Of a stretch of DNA of 64,000 bases, positions 63,259-64,000 are shown piece after piece. Position 1 is the stretch's first letter. Each line of letters opens with the position of its first letter. The notes beneath the pieces were generated by a model. It saw only the letters and a list, made by a program, of their open reading frames with translations, ran no database searches and was not told the DNA's origin. Position numbers and translations under genes: made by a program. Source of the DNA: Moringa oleifera (lineage: Eukaryota; Streptophyta; Magnoliopsida; Brassicales; Moringaceae); NCBI GenBank assembly GCA_021397835.1, contig JAJFZO010000469.1:124001-188000 (forward strand). The letters are read 5' to 3'.

Positions 63259-63612
63259 CAAACCACATGCTCCACCATTTACGTGGGCCCCCATCAATTC
63301 CTTTAACTTTCATTCTTGCGAACGTACTCCTCAAGCGGGATACTTAACGCATTAGTTATAGCATGCATGGGTCGATACACACAGCGCCTAGTATCCATCG
63401 TTTACAGTTAGGACTACTCGGGTATCTAATCCCATTCGCTCCCTTAGTTTTTTGTCTCTTAGTATTAGTTTCAGCCCAACAGAGTGCTTTCGTTGTTGGT
63501 GTTTTTTTCGATCTCTACACATTTCATCGATCCACCGAAAATTCTCGCTGCCCTTACTGTACTCCAACTTGGTAATTTCCACCGTCCGTCCAAGGTTGGG
63601 CTCTAGGATTTG
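63259..63612 (-). pseudogene. Nuclear copy of plastid 16S rRNA (rrn16), - strand part
   Basis: The reverse complement follows plastid rrn16 from the CAAATCC...GGTGGAAATTACCAAG stretch through GGGATTAGATACCC..AGTAGTCC, AACGATGGATACTAGGCGCT, GCGTTAAGTATCCCGC, GTACGTTCGCAAGAATGAAA to GGAGCATGTGGTTTG (E. coli numbering about 600-955). Many transitions and a few small indels relative to the conserved plastid sequence, so it is a decayed insertion, not a working gene. On the right it meets a + strand part at about 63613. Confidence 0.9.
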
Positions 63613-64000
63613 AGAATGATTAGTAGCTGGTCTGATAGGATGATTAGCCACACTAAGTCTAAGACACGGCCCAGACTGCTACTAGAGGCAGTAGTGGGGA
63701 ATTTTTTCCCAATTGGCGAAAGCCTGATGGAGCAATGCCATGTGGAGGTAGAAGGCCCAGGAGTCATGAACTTTTTTTCCTAAAGAAGAAGCAATGACGG
63801 TATCTAGGGAACAAGCATTGGCTAATTCTGTGCTAGCAGCTGCAGTAATATAAAGGATGCAAGGATTATCCGAAATGATTAGGCATAAAGTGTCTGTAGG
63901 TGGCTTTTTAAGTCCATTGTCAAACCTCAAGGCTCAACGTTGGACAGACGTTGGAAACTACCAAGCTGGAGTATAGTACGGGTAGAGTAAATTTTCGGTG
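63613..64000 (+). pseudogene. Nuclear copy of plastid 16S rRNA (rrn16), + strand part, continues beyond the window
   Basis: The + strand follows rrn16 from GATTAGTAGCTGGTCTGATA through AGACACGGCCCAGACTGCTA, GGCGAAAGCCTGATGGAGCA, AGAAGAAGCAATGACGGTAT, TGTCTGTAGGTGGCTTTTTA to TTTTCGGTG at base 64000 (E. coli numbering about 250-690). The plastid-type GTCTGTAGGTGGCTTTTTAAG shows it is not mitochondrial rrn18. CCGCGG in the 530-loop region is changed to CTGCAG, one of several CpG losses. The final 80 bases repeat, in opposite orientation, sequence already present at 63533-63612. Confidence 0.9.

Noticed and set aside
63363..63930. Three open frames in the rrn16 region
   Set aside because: They overlap clear 16S rRNA sequence and are chance frames of a non-coding RNA copy.

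Overview
The window looks like nuclear DNA of a flowering plant, most likely a eudicot. It has spliced genes with GT-AG introns, plant-specific gene families, very AT-rich intergenic DNA, several classes of plant transposable element, and a decayed piece of plastid rrn16. The species cannot be named from the sequence alone.

Layout. From 1 to about 14.3 kb is a gene-rich block, all on the + strand. It holds the 3' part of an EAF-type RNA polymerase II elongation-factor gene (1-4287), a complete GT14-family glycosyltransferase gene with four exons (6391-11360), and an intronless P-class PPR gene (12634-14286). From memory, the same three families sit side by side in Arabidopsis (At1g71080, At1g71070, At1g71060), so this looks like conserved microsynteny. 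From about 15.6 to 41 kb is mobile-element territory. It holds gag-like fragments, a 91-bp tandem repeat, a complete but dead hAT element bounded by a perfect 8-bp duplication (21005-25364), and a probable 10.5-kb CACTA (En/Spm, PTTA type) element (26383-36937). The CACTA element carries remnants of a PTTA transposase, a DUF8039-like domain and a Ulp1-type cysteine protease on the - strand. A hAT-like fragment and an orphan LTR follow.

At 41278-42348 (-) lies the only intact gene of the distal part, a two-domain fasciclin-like protein. From 43 to 64 kb there is no intact gene. This stretch holds a frameshifted ubiquitin-specific protease fragment that kept one intron (44361-44660, -), ~170-bp and 65-bp tandem repeats, a decayed gypsy-type gag-like ORF (49880-51810, +), a decayed Ty3/gypsy integrase/pol 3' region (54080-55322, -), an LTR with its polypurine tract (57784-59015), and a second PTTA-type CACTA remnant (about 60560-63250). 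It ends in an rrn16 plastid insertion whose two parts point in opposite directions (63259-64000).

The four intact or partial genes do not form a pathway. They act in transcription elongation (EAF), arabinogalactan glucuronosylation in the Golgi (GT14), organelle RNA metabolism (PPR) and the cell surface (FLA). GT14 and FLA are loosely connected through arabinogalactan-protein biology, but they lie 30 kb apart and nothing suggests co-regulation. No new system was found. The most unusual items are the inverted rrn16 junction, the protease-carrying CACTA element and the UBP fragment with an intact intron.
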